Source: Trebonia kvetii
Lineage (GTDB): Bacteria > Actinomycetota > Actinomycetes > Streptosporangiales > Streptosporangiaceae
Reading direction: 5' to 3'
Assembly: GCF_007827045.1 (NCBI RefSeq)
Contig: NZ_RPFW01000008.1
Location: 124,001-188,000 of the forward strand
Length of the DNA: 64,000 bases
Shown here in pieces: positions 54,847 through 64,000 of this stretch. The notes below the pieces were generated by a model. The model saw only the letters and a list, made by a program, of their open reading frames with translations, had not been told where the DNA came from and made no database searches. The translations under genes were made by a program, and so were the position numbers. The stretch's first letter is position 1, and the number at the start of each line of letters is the position of its first letter.

Positions 54847-55490
54847 CAACCAGCTAGTACGTCGGCGCGGAGACTTCCCGCGCAGGGAAATCTCCCCGCC
54901 GACGTCATGTCTCTTCTCGCGGCCAAGGGCCGGTACCACTTTCTTACTCGGCCAGAGCCGGTACCACGGCGGGCGCCTCCGATGGCCTCGCACCCGCGCA
55001 CCCCGCCCCGCCACCCTCGCCAGCCACCGACTCCAGCACTCCCCTTCTCGATTTTCCCAAGTCGTACCGACCCAGACGGGGGACCGTGCCCGTTCAGGGC
55101 GCCGGCACCGTAAGCCCACACCCAGACGCACCACCGCCGCCCGCGCACCGCCGCCAGGAGCCTCGCCGCCGCCACCAGCACCCCACCGAGATCACAAATC
55201 GCGCCTGTCACAGCAAGGCGCGTGGCAGCCGGGATGATCACGGAACTTTTATTACAACGGAAATTCTCTACCCGGATCGGGTAGAGAATTTCCGCCAGGA
55301 TCAGAAGTTCCGTGATCATCGCCCGTTTGGCGCCGGATTTTGCCGGTTTCCGGGAACGCTGCCCAGCCGCGCTGCTGGAAGGTAAGCGTTCTGTCACGAA
55401 GCCGGTAACGGGTGGTAACAGTTTGCTCCCGGGGGCAGACGGCCCGCGCGACCGTGGGTCATGCTTGAGGCGTGAACGAAAGGGCGAGCC
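54847..55490. other. 640-bp gap with a large palindrome
   Basis: No protein-coding gene was recognised between the peroxiredoxin and zinc-ribbon genes. Several open frames here have biased composition and no motif. The only clear structure is the nested palindrome at 55233-55320. Confidence 0.6.
55233..55320. repeat. 88-bp nested palindrome (MITE-like)
   Basis: Outer arms 55233-55248 and 55305-55320 are perfectly complementary over 16 bp (start GATGATCACGGAACTT). Inner arms 55258-55274 and 55278-55294 pair perfectly over 17 bp. The two stems are separated by unpaired bulges of 9 and 10 bases. It is AT-richer than its surroundings. The design fits a short mobile or regulatory palindromic element. 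Confidence 0.7.
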
Positions 55491-55811
55491 GTGCCCTGCT
55501 ATAAGTGCGGCACACGCCAAATGGACCCCGAGCCGGGTAAGCCGAGCCCATGGCACCAGGGAGTCGTCCGCGAGCAGCAGGTGCTGATCTGCCCGGACTG
55601 TTATTCAGCCGTGGCCGGCGACCTCGCCCGCTGCCCGCGCTGCGGCAGCGCGCGGCTGATTAAGCGCCTCGGCCAGGTCGAGTGCCTGGAGTGCCGAGCG
55701 ACCAGGGACGCGGACGCCGGTCCCGCCGTCGCGGCGGCACCGTGCAGCGCGGACTCTGACCTGTCCGCCGAGGTGGCCAGGGCGCTGGAACGCATACTCG
55801 GCTCCCGCTAG
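55491..55811 (+). CDS. Small zinc-ribbon protein
   Basis: 106 residues, not assigned to a named family. Four CxxC knuckles are visible: C3/C6 (PCYKCG), C34/C37 (ICPDCY), C48/C51 (RCPRCG) and C65/C68 (ECLEC). They pair as two zinc ribbons, and the second (48-68) is of the short type. A C-terminal helix ends AEVARALERILGSR. Such proteins often bind nucleic acid or partner proteins. GTG at 55491 with AAAGGG upstream. It is convergent with the beta-glucosidase gene. Confidence 0.75.
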   Translation: MPCYKCGTRQMDPEPGKPSPWHQGVVREQQVLICPDCYSAVAGDLARCPRCGSARLIKRLGQVECLECRATRDADAGPAVAAAPCSADSDLSAEVARALERILGSR

Positions 55812-55842
55812 CCGGCCCGGGGCGAGCCGGGCCGGCCCCAGG

Positions 55843-57285
55843 TCACACCGGCCAGGCGGCGGGCAGCGGCGGGACAGCGTTGTCGCTGGCCACGCGCGCG
55901 AAGAAGGCGGAACTCGCCTTGGGGATCCTGCGCTGGGTGGCGAAGTCGACGTACACGATGCCGAACCGCTTCTGGTACCCGTATGACCACTCGAAGTTGT
56001 CGAGCAGGGACCACACGTAGTAGCCGGCCAGCCGGGCGCCGTCGCTGGCCGCCCTGGCCACGGCCGCCAGGTGCAGGTGCAGGAACTTGATCCGCTCCAG
56101 GTCGTTGACCTCGCCGTTCGGGTCAACGTAGTCCTCGGCGGCGCAGCCGTTCTCCGTGATGTACAGCGGCAGGCCAGGCGCGTCAGCCGACAGCCGCATC
56201 AGCAGTTCATACAGGCCGTCCGGGTCGATCAGCCAGCCCATCGGGGTGCGCTCCATGCCCTCGGGTGAGTAGTTCACCACGTGGCCGTCGATGCCGGCCA
56301 TCGGCCGTTCCTCGTTGCGCAGCAGGTTGTCCGGGTCGCCCGCCCGCAGGTGCTCGGGCTGGTAGTAATTCACGCCCAGGAAGTCGATCGGGGCGGAGAT
56401 GGTCTCGAGGTCGCCGTCCTTGATCAGCTCGGCGGGCGGCACGATCGCGGCGGGCGCGTGCTCCGGGTAGCTGCCGAAGAGCACGGGCTCGAGGAAGATC
56501 CCGTTGTGGGTGGCGTCCGCGACAAGCCGGGCGCGCTCCAGTGCCTGCGCAGAGCCGTTGAGCGCGGAGCCGTCGGCGGCGACCCGCACCGGGGTCAGGT
56601 TGAGCGTGATGCCCACCTCGGCGCCCGGCGCCGCGGCGCGCACGGCGGCGGCGCCGAGGCCGTGGCCGAGCAGCAGGTGATGGGTGACCGCCGCGGCCAC
56701 CGCGTCGTCGGTGAGGCCAGGCGCGTGCACCCCGATGCGGTGCCCGTTGTGCGCGACGACCAGCGGCTCGTTCAGCGTGATCCAGCGGATGATCCGGTCA
56801 CCGAGCGCCTCAGCGACGACGCCGGCGTAGTCGGCGAAGCGGTACGCGGTGTCCCTGGACGCCCAGCCGCCGCGGTCCTGCAGTGCCTGCGGCAGGTCCC
56901 AGTGGAACAGCGTCGCCGCGGCCGAGATCCCGCGCTCGCCGAGGGTGTCGAGCAGCGACTTGTAGTAGTCGAGACCCGCCTGGTTGAGCTGCCCGGCGCC
57001 GTCAGGGAAGATTCGCGGCCAGGAGATCGAGAACCGGTACCCGGACAGGCCGAGCGAGCGCAGCAGGTCGGCGTCTTCGGGATAGCGGTGGTAGGAGTCG
57101 CAGGCAATGTCGCCGGTGTCGCCGCCGCGCACCTTGCCTGGCGTGCGGCTGAACGTGTCCCAGACCGAGGGACCGCGACCGTCGGCGTTGACGGCCCCCT
57201 CGATCTGATAGGCAGCCGTCGCGGCCCCCCAGGTGAACCCCGCCGGGAAGGCGAGCGGTTCGCCGGACGACGTGACATTGCTCAT
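55843..57285 (-). CDS. GH1 beta-glucosidase
   Basis: Glycoside hydrolase family 1 enzyme of 480 residues, cytosolic since no signal peptide is present. Acid/base E173 is in ITLNEPLVVAHN and nucleophile E378 in LYITENGCA. The N-terminal signature FPAGFTWGAATAAYQIEGA is complete. It should cut beta-glucosides such as cellobiose or aryl glucosides brought in by the adjacent importer. GGAGGAAAC-type site before the ATG. It is divergent from a LacI regulator with two operators between. Confidence 0.94.
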   Translation of the reverse strand: MSNVTSSGEPLAFPAGFTWGAATAAYQIEGAVNADGRGPSVWDTFSRTPGKVRGGDTGDIACDSYHRYPEDADLLRSLGLSGYRFSISWPRIFPDGAGQLNQAGLDYYKSLLDTLGERGISAAATLFHWDLPQALQDRGGWASRDTAYRFADYAGVVAEALGDRIIRWITLNEPLVVAHNGHRIGVHAPGLTDDAVAAAVTHHLLLGHGLGAAAVRAAAPGAEVGITLNLTPVRVAADGSALNGSAQALERARLVADATHNGIFLEPVLFGSYPEHAPAAIVPPAELIKDGDLETISAPIDFLGVNYYQPEHLRAGDPDNLLRNEERPMAGIDGHVVNYSPEGMERTPMGWLIDPDGLYELLMRLSADAPGLPLYITENGCAAEDYVDPNGEVNDLERIKFLHLHLAAVARAASDGARLAGYYVWSLLDNFEWSYGYQKRFGIVYVDFATQRRIPKASSAFFARVASDNAVPPLPAAWPV

Positions 57286-57321
57286 GTTTCCTCCTTGACG
57301 CGACCCTTTGCGGGGTTTAGC

Positions 57322-57356
57322 GTAAGCGCTTACATCGCAGGTTGTAAACGCTTACA
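57322..57356. promoter_or_regulatory. Two LacI-type operators between GH1 and lacI genes
   Basis: GTAAGCGCTTAC (57322-57333, perfect palindrome) and TGTAAACGCTTACA (57343-57356, near-perfect) share the CGCTTAC half-site; centres are 22 bases apart, two helical turns. The central CG is typical of LacI/GalR sites. Binding would repress the beta-glucosidase and the divergent regulator-transporter operon. Confidence 0.8.
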
Positions 57357-57374
57357 TTTGGGACAGGTTACGCC

Positions 57375-58637
57375 GTGGTAACGCTCTATGACGTCGCGCG
57401 ACGAGCGGGGGTGTCTATCGCCACCGTCTCCCGTGTGCTGCACGGGAAGGAGCCGGTGCGCGAAACGACTCGTGCCCGGGTGCGCGCGGCCATCGAGGAG
57501 CTCGGTTACGTACCGGACGGCGCGGCGCAGTCACTAGCCCGCAGCCGCAAGGACGTGATCGGCCTCGTCTGCGTGGAGCACACCGGGCTCAAGCCGAATC
57601 AGTACGACATCGAGTCGATGAGTCTGCTCTTCTACGACGAGGTGATGCGCGGCGTTGAGGCGCGTATCAGGGAGCTGTCCTGGTCGCTGCTGATCACCTT
57701 CCTGCGGGAGGACGAGAACAGCGGCGCCACCCTCCCCGAGGACGAGCCGGTGGCCCCGCGGCTGCTCGCGCTCTCCGGCAAGGTCGACGGCCTGCTCATC
57801 GGCGAGGGCGTCGTGCCGCAGCCGGTGCTCGCCAGGCTGGCCAAGCGGGTTCCCGTCGTCGTCGTCGCCGGCGACACGGCGCAGCGCGGTGTGGACGTGG
57901 TGTCCGCGGACAACCTGTCCGGTGCGCACGCGCTGGTCGAGCATCTGGTCGCCGATCACGGCAGGCGGCGGCTGTTCCACGTCGACGGCCCGGCGACCGC
58001 GCCGGACGCCGCGGCCCGGCGGGTCGCGATGCAGGCGGTCATCGAGGCGCATCCGGGCACCCTGCTCACCGGCTCCTATAGCGGCAGGTTCACCGTGCAC
58101 AGCGGCCAGGAGGCCGCCGAGCGGCTGCTGGCGGACACCCAGGCCGTGGGCAGGCCGCTGCCCGACGCGATCATCTGCGCGAACGACCAGATGGCCATCG
58201 GCGTGGTGCGCGCGCTCACCGCCCGCGGCGTCCGGATCCCCGAGGAGGTGGCGGTGGTCGGCTTCGACGACATCTTCCCCGCCAGCCTCACCGATCCGCC
58301 GCTGACCACCGTCCACCAGCCGATGCGCAAGATCGGCGAGCGCGGCTGCGACCGGCTGATCGAGCGGATCACCGATCCCTCGCTGCGCCCGAGGATTGAG
58401 CTGCTGCCCGCGGAACTGGTGCTCAGGTCGAGCTGCGGCTGCCCGTCGGGAACCGTGACGCGGCGCCAGGTAGCGCCCATTATCCGGCGAAAGCCCACAA
58501 ACACGGTTAAGCTGCCGTCTCCGACGCAACGTGTGGCGCCGGTCACACTCCCCGACTATCCAGCCAGCTCGACCCGCCTGCCGGACTACGCCGGCCGGGC
58601 TGGGGACCTGACCAACGACGAGATCCTAGAAAGGTAG
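57375..58637 (+). CDS. LacI family transcriptional regulator
   Basis: Sugar-responsive repressor of 420 residues. The helix-turn-helix is at residues 3-25 (TLYDVARRAGVSIATVSRVL), with the hinge helix near 48-57. A periplasmic-binding-like effector domain fills residues 65-345, ending with EERL-type surface blocks and a CxC in SSCGCPSG. An extra disordered Pro/Thr-rich tail of about 60 residues is unusual. GTG at 57375. The transporter operon starts 9 bases after the stop, so regulator and importer are co-expressed. The effector is likely a beta-glucoside or glucose derivative. Confidence 0.92.
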   Translation: MVTLYDVARRAGVSIATVSRVLHGKEPVRETTRARVRAAIEELGYVPDGAAQSLARSRKDVIGLVCVEHTGLKPNQYDIESMSLLFYDEVMRGVEARIRELSWSLLITFLREDENSGATLPEDEPVAPRLLALSGKVDGLLIGEGVVPQPVLARLAKRVPVVVVAGDTAQRGVDVVSADNLSGAHALVEHLVADHGRRRLFHVDGPATAPDAAARRVAMQAVIEAHPGTLLTGSYSGRFTVHSGQEAAERLLADTQAVGRPLPDAIICANDQMAIGVVRALTARGVRIPEEVAVVGFDDIFPASLTDPPLTTVHQPMRKIGERGCDRLIERITDPSLRPRIELLPAELVLRSSCGCPSGTVTRRQVAPIIRRKPTNTVKLPSPTQRVAPVTLPDYPASSTRLPDYAGRAGDLTNDEILER

Positions 58638-58646
58638 GTGGAAGGC

Positions 58647-59639
58647 ATGCCGTTTATTGTTCGCCGCCTGGCCTTCTACTTCGTGGCGGCGTGGGTGGCG
58701 ATAACACTCAACTTTTTCATCCCCCGCGCTATGCCGGGCAACCCGGTGCAGTCCATCATCGCGAAGTTCCCCAACCTGACGCCCGACGCGGAGAAGGCGC
58801 TCGCAATCATGCTCGGCGGCAGCCTGGCGAAGGGTTCGCTGTGGTCTCAGTACGTGACGTACCTGGGCCACGTGTTCACGTTCAACTTCGGCACTGACAT
58901 CGCGAACTTCCCGACGCCGGTGACCACGCTGATCGGCCAGAGCCTCCCGTGGACGCTGACGCTGGTCGGCGTCGCCACGATCATCGCCTTCTTGCTCGGC
59001 ACCGGGCTCGGCATCCTCGCCGGGTGGCGGCACGGCGGCTGGCTCGACCGCTCGCTGCCCGGCCTGATGTTCCTCCAGGCCATCCCGTACTTCTTTCTCG
59101 CGCTCGTGCTGGTGGACGTGGTGGCCGTCACACTGCACTGGCTGCCGCCCGGCCAGGGCTTCGACGGTAGGACAACCACGCCCGGCTGGCACTGGAACTT
59201 CATCGGCAGCGCCGTACAGCACGCCATCCTCCCCGCGTTCACCATCGTGGTTACCTCGGTGGCCGGCTGGATGCTGCAGATGCGCAACGTCATGATCACC
59301 ACGATCAGCGAGGACTACGTGGTGGCCGCGCAGGCCAAGGGCCTGCCGAACCACCGGGTCATCTACACCTACGCCGCCCGCAACGCGCTCCTTCCCCAAT
59401 TGCAGGGCTTCGGTCTCGCGCTCGGCTTCGTCGTCTCCGGCGCGCTTGTCATGGAGATCGTCTTCGCCTACCCGGGCATCGGCCTGCTGCTGCTGAACGC
59501 GGTCTCCTCCGACGACTTCCCGCTGATGCAGGCGATCTTCCTGGTGATCACCTTCGCGGTGCTCATCGCCAACCTGATCGTCGACCTGATCATCGTGTTC
59601 TTCGATCCGCGAGTGCGGGCAAGGGAGGTAGGGCGATGA
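58647..59639 (+). CDS. ABC transporter permease, DppB-type (putative beta-glucoside importer)
   Basis: Inner-membrane subunit, about 330 residues. The first span begins MPFIVRRLAFYFVAAWVAIT. The extracytoplasmic segment and five further spans follow. The EAA loop is DYVVAAQAKGLPNHRVIYTY, and the C-terminus DLIIVFFDPRVR fits DppB. ATG at 58647 is preferred over the GTG at 58638, as GGTAGG lies before it. Overlaps the next gene by 4 bases (ATGA). Dpp-type transporters import oligosaccharides as well as peptides in some bacteria. Confidence 0.9.
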   Translation: MPFIVRRLAFYFVAAWVAITLNFFIPRAMPGNPVQSIIAKFPNLTPDAEKALAIMLGGSLAKGSLWSQYVTYLGHVFTFNFGTDIANFPTPVTTLIGQSLPWTLTLVGVATIIAFLLGTGLGILAGWRHGGWLDRSLPGLMFLQAIPYFFLALVLVDVVAVTLHWLPPGQGFDGRTTTPGWHWNFIGSAVQHAILPAFTIVVTSVAGWMLQMRNVMITTISEDYVVAAQAKGLPNHRVIYTYAARNALLPQLQGFGLALGFVVSGALVMEIVFAYPGIGLLLLNAVSSDDFPLMQAIFLVITFAVLIANLIVDLIIVFFDPRVRAREVGR

Positions 59640-60643
59640 GCGCAGTGGCCAATGTATGGCGCAACCTGCCGCTCAAGGCGAAGATCGGCGTCTGGCTCTT
59701 CGGCTTCTTCGTCCTCGCGGCGATCATCGGCCCCCAGGTTGCTCCGTACGACCCCTCGTACGCCAACCCGGACCCGGCCCTGCTGCAGGCGCACCCCTCG
59801 GCGCAGCACCTGCTCGGCACCACGCAGACCGGCCAGGACGTGCTCTCCCAGCTGCTCGTCGGCATCCGGATGACGATGGAGCTCGCACTCCTCGTCGGCG
59901 TGATCGCCACCGCCCTGTCGGTGATCGTCGGAGTCACCTCCGCGTTCCTCGGCGGAGTCTGGGACGAGGTCTTGTCACTGCTCAGCAACGTGTTCCTGGT
60001 GATCCCCGCGCTGCCGCTGCTGATCCTGCTGCTCGGCTACCTGCCAGGCAGGGGGCAGCTGCCTACGATCCTCGTGCTCAGCGGGCTCGGCTGGCCGTGG
60101 GGCGCGCGGGTGATCAGGGCGCAGACACTGATGATCCGCAACCGCGACTTCGTCGCCGCCGCGCGTGAGTCGGGCGAGAAGAGCTGGCGGATCATCGTGC
60201 TCGACATCATCCCGAACGAGATCAGCCTGATCGCGGCCAGCTTCGTCAACACCGTCCTCTACGCGATCGGCGCCTCGGTGGCGCTTGCCTTCGTCGGCCT
60301 CAGCGACCTCAACACCTGGTCGCTCGGCACCATCCTGTACTGGGCGCAGAGCCAGCAGGCGCTGCAACTCGGCGCGTGGTGGTGGTTCGCGCCGCCCGGC
60401 CTCGCGGTCGCGCTGATCGGCATCTCTCTGGTGCTGCTCAACACCGGGATCGACGAGCTCGGCAGCCCGCGGCTGCGTGCCTCGCGCGGCGCGGCGAAGA
60501 TCGCCGGCCAGCGCATCTGGCCCACCGACCCCACCCCGGTGTACGCGCAGCTCACGGCCAGCCGCAGCCGGGTCGGTGCCTTCCTGCACTCCTTCTCGCG
60601 CGGGTCACTGCTCGACGAGACCCCCGCCGGAGGTGAGCTCTGA
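59636..60643 (+). CDS. ABC transporter permease, DppC-type
   Basis: Second membrane subunit, 335 residues. A span at about 15-35 (IGVWLFGFFVLAAIIGPQVA) is followed by the DppC periplasmic motif HLLGTTQTGQDVLSQLL. The EAA loop is DFVAAARESGEKSWRIIVLD. Its C-terminus is about 40 residues longer than the family average and contains a short tail after the last span. Overlaps dppB by 4 bases and the ATPase gene by 1 base, so translation is coupled. Confidence 0.9.
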   Translation: MSAVANVWRNLPLKAKIGVWLFGFFVLAAIIGPQVAPYDPSYANPDPALLQAHPSAQHLLGTTQTGQDVLSQLLVGIRMTMELALLVGVIATALSVIVGVTSAFLGGVWDEVLSLLSNVFLVIPALPLLILLLGYLPGRGQLPTILVLSGLGWPWGARVIRAQTLMIRNRDFVAAARESGEKSWRIIVLDIIPNEISLIAASFVNTVLYAIGASVALAFVGLSDLNTWSLGTILYWAQSQQALQLGAWWWFAPPGLAVALIGISLVLLNTGIDELGSPRLRASRGAAKIAGQRIWPTDPTPVYAQLTASRSRVGAFLHSFSRGSLLDETPAGGEL

Positions 60644-61671
60644 TGAGCCCGATCCTCGAGATTCAGGACCTGTCCGTGGCGTACCGGACGCCGGGCGGCG
60701 ACGTGCGCGCGGTCGAGCACGTGGACCTCACGCTGAATGCGGGCGAGGTGGTCGGCCTGTGCGGCGAGAGCGGCTCGGGCAAGTCGACGCTCGCCTATGG
60801 CGCCACCCGGCTGCTGCGCCCGCCGGCCCTGGTGACTAGCGGCAAGGTGCTCTATGGCGGCCGCCGGATCACCTCGGGCGGGCATCAAGCCGACCTGCTC
60901 ACGATGAACCACAGGGAACTGAAGGCGATGCGCTGGCGGGAGATCGCGATCGTCTTCCAGAGCGCGATGAACGCGCTCAACCCGGTGCTCCGGGTTCAGG
61001 ACCAGCTCCTGGACGCGGCCCAGTCGCACCTGCGGCTGCCGCGGGGCGAGGCGCGGGACAAGGCGGCGACCCTGCTGGACCTGGTCGGCATCCCGCGCGA
61101 CCGACTCCGTGCCTACCCGCACGAGCTGTCGGGCGGCATGCGGCAGCGGGTGATGATCGCCATGGCGCTCGCCGCCGACCCCGAGGTCGTCATCATGGAC
61201 GAGCCCACCACCGCGCTCGACGTGGTGGTGCAGCGGGACATTCTGGCGCAGATCGTGGAGCTCAAGGAGACGCTCGGCTTCGCGATCCTGTTCATCACCC
61301 ACGACCTGTCGCTGCTGCTCGAACTCGCCGACAGGATCGCGGTCATGTACGCGGGTCGGCTGCTCGAGACGGGCACTGCTCACGCCATCATGCGCGAGCC
61401 TGCCCACCCCTACACCCGGGGCCTGCTCAACTCCTTCCCCTCGCTGCACGGCCCGCGCCGGGACCTGGCAGGCATCCCGGGCTCGCCGCCCGACCTCCGC
61501 GACCCGCTGCCCGGCTGCCCGTTCGTGCCGCGCTGTGCGCACGCCATCGATGCCTGCACCAGCGTGGACATGTCGCTGGCCCCGCTGCCGGGCATCCCCG
61601 GCATGGTCAGCCACCTCACAGCCTGCCCCATCGTGACCCCGGAAGTGAGCCAGGAAGGGGTGCTGTCATGA
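60643..61671 (+). CDS. ABC transporter ATPase, DppD-type
   Basis: ATPase subunit of 342 residues. Walker A GESGSGKS, signature LSGGMRQR, Walker B VIMDEPTTALD and H-loop ILFITHDLS are present. The C-terminal domain has the Cys block GCPFVPRCAHAIDACTS, as in oligopeptide ATPases. Starts on the last base of the permease stop. The next gene begins 74 bases later. Confidence 0.92.
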   Translation: MSPILEIQDLSVAYRTPGGDVRAVEHVDLTLNAGEVVGLCGESGSGKSTLAYGATRLLRPPALVTSGKVLYGGRRITSGGHQADLLTMNHRELKAMRWREIAIVFQSAMNALNPVLRVQDQLLDAAQSHLRLPRGEARDKAATLLDLVGIPRDRLRAYPHELSGGMRQRVMIAMALAADPEVVIMDEPTTALDVVVQRDILAQIVELKETLGFAILFITHDLSLLLELADRIAVMYAGRLLETGTAHAIMREPAHPYTRGLLNSFPSLHGPRRDLAGIPGSPPDLRDPLPGCPFVPRCAHAIDACTSVDMSLAPLPGIPGMVSHLTACPIVTPEVSQEGVLS

Positions 61672-61744
61672 GCGAGCTTGCGAGCGAATCGGCAAGTACA
61701 GCGTGTCCGCGAATGCGGACTCCGGGCGCCAGCGAGGTGTCCTC

Positions 61745-62899
<1,155 letters not shown>

Positions 62900-62967
62900 A
62901 ACCGGGCCGCCCATCAAGGAACGCCCTGCCCTCCTTTCAATCAGTAACCCGAGAGGAAAGGTCAAAG

Positions 62968-64000
62968 TTGACTATCCAGAGAATCACTAGCAAGAGAGTG
63001 CTGGCGCTGACCGCGTCCGGACTCCTTGCTGCGGCTCTCGCGGCCTGCTCGAGCTCAACGAGCACGACGCCGCCCGCGAGCACGAGCAGTGCCCCCGCCA
63101 CCGGGAGCAGTGCCTCCGCCCCGGCAAGCTCCTCCCCGGCGACCTCGGCCAGCAACGCAGAGGTCGTCATGGAGAGCTCGCCCGAGAGCAGCATCACGCA
63201 GGACTTCAACCCGTTCGTGTCCACCGCCGCTCCGCAGGGCATGGGCGCGACCGGGCTCGTCTACGAACCGCTGATCCAGTTCGACCTCGCCAACCCGACT
63301 CAGCAGTACCCGTGGCTGGCCACCAAGTACGCATGGAGCAACGGCGGCAAGACGATCACCTTCACGATCCGCCAGGGCGTGAAGTGGAACGACGGCACAG
63401 ACTTCACCCCCGCCGACGTCGCCTTCACCTTCAACTACGTCAAGGCACACACCGACATCAACCTCGGTGGCCTGCAGATCACCAGCGCGACGGCTTCCGG
63501 CGACACGGTCACGGTCAACTTCCCGACCGCGCAGTACATGAAGCTGGAGCAGATCGCCGGCCAGGCGATGCTGCCGCAGGCGGTGTGGTCCAAGATCACC
63601 GACCCGGCCACGTTCACCGACTCCACTCCGGTCGGCACCGGCCCCTACGTCCTCGGCAGCTTCACCCCCGAGGGCTTCACCATGATCAGGAACACCCACT
63701 ACTGGTCGAACGTCCCGGTGGGCCGGGTCTACTTCCCCGTCTACACCTCGAACACCGGCGCGCTGAGCGCGCTGTACTCCGACCAGATCGACTGGACCGG
63801 TAACTACATCCCCGGCCTGCAGCAGAACTTCGTGGCCAAGGACCCGGCACACCACCACTTCTGGGAGGCGGCGGGTTCGTCCAACGCCCTGTGGCCGAAC
63901 CTGACCACGTGGCCGACCAACCAGCTCGCCGTCCGGCAGGCGATCGACGTGGCGATCAACCGCAACGTCCTGAGCTCCGAGGGCGAGTCCGGCCTCGAGG
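62968..64000 (+). CDS. Substrate-binding lipoprotein of the second ABC operon (3' end outside window)
   Basis: Family 5 binding protein, at least 344 residues and cut by the window edge. It begins with TTG at 62968, read as Met, with AGGAAAGG just upstream; no ATG is near. The lipoprotein signal ends in lipobox LAAC with lipidated C27. A Ser/Thr/Ala-rich linker precedes the mature domain, which shows the SBP_bac_5 blocks SSITQDFNPFVSTAAPQG, VKWNDGTDFTPADVAFTFN and GTGPYVLGSF. It is last in the visible operon. Genomic context suggests a glucoside ligand. Confidence 0.88.
   Translation, partial: MTIQRITSKRVLALTASGLLAAALAACSSSTSTTPPASTSSAPATGSSASAPASSSPATSASNAEVVMESSPESSITQDFNPFVSTAAPQGMGATGLVYEPLIQFDLANPTQQYPWLATKYAWSNGGKTITFTIRQGVKWNDGTDFTPADVAFTFNYVKAHTDINLGGLQITSATASGDTVTVNFPTAQYMKLEQIAGQAMLPQAVWSKITDPATFTDSTPVGTGPYVLGSFTPEGFTMIRNTHYWSNVPVGRVYFPVYTSNTGALSALYSDQIDWTGNYIPGLQQNFVAKDPAHHHFWEAAGSSNALWPNLTTWPTNQLAVRQAIDVAINRNVLSSEGESGLE

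Overview
The window is high-GC DNA from an actinomycete, most probably of the Streptosporangiales or a close relative. The evidence is a complete Pup-proteasome operon (arc, dop, pup, prcB, prcA), a FabG/InhA-type reductase pair, a Streptomyces-like fasR-fabD-fabH-acpP-fabF cluster next to homodimeric aceE, many GTG starts, and actinobacterial families of unknown function (DUF3090, DUF3099, DUF3052, SCO1664, PAC2). No rRNA, tRNA or CRISPR array was seen.

Layout. 0-5 kb: 3' part of the HelY helicase, a TM2 protein, a cysteine-dioxygenase-like cupin, and a PadR regulator beside a wrecked DrrAB exporter. 5-10 kb: DUF3099, the TldE/TldD protease pair, then an IS200/IS605 element with an intact tnpB, a 35-codon tnpA remnant and a likely omega-RNA end. 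10-18 kb: fabG-fabI, a DUF1707-FHA protein, the phosphatase-DUF3090-SCO1664 set, a frame-shifted propeller gene and its intact tandem copy, and PAC2 on the other strand. 18-25 kb: metH, a LigM/DesA-type O-demethylase, a HAD phosphatase and a small membrane protein. 25-32 kb: a five-gene Dpp/Opp ABC operon. 32-34.5 kb: an intact PadR-DrrAB exporter cassette. 34.5-44 kb: RecB-like nuclease, site-2 protease, TrmI and the Pup-proteasome genes. 44-49 kb: fatty-acid synthesis cluster with FasR. 49-56 kb: TetR/SDR pair, aceE, DUF3052, peroxiredoxin and a zinc-ribbon protein. 56-64 kb: GH1 beta-glucosidase, LacI regulator and a second Dpp-type ABC operon that runs off the right end.

How the genes work together. 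FabD, FabH, AcpP, FabF, FabG and FabI cover most of type II fatty-acid synthesis, with FasR as the likely regulator and AceE making the acetyl-CoA. The LigM-like enzyme may feed 5-methyl-THF to MetH. The GH1/LacI/ABC block reads as an uptake and cleavage system for a beta-glucoside, with two LacI-type operators between the divergent genes. Pup ends in GGE, so Dop should be needed mainly for depupylation.

Most unusual observations: a 71-bp palindromic element inserted in frame inside fabD; two PadR-DrrAB cassettes, one decayed and one intact; a propeller gene pair where mshC would be expected; an apparent ATC start codon for PAC2; an SDR without YxxxK; a PIN-toxin remnant between fasR and fabD; and an 88-bp nested palindrome at 55.2 kb.
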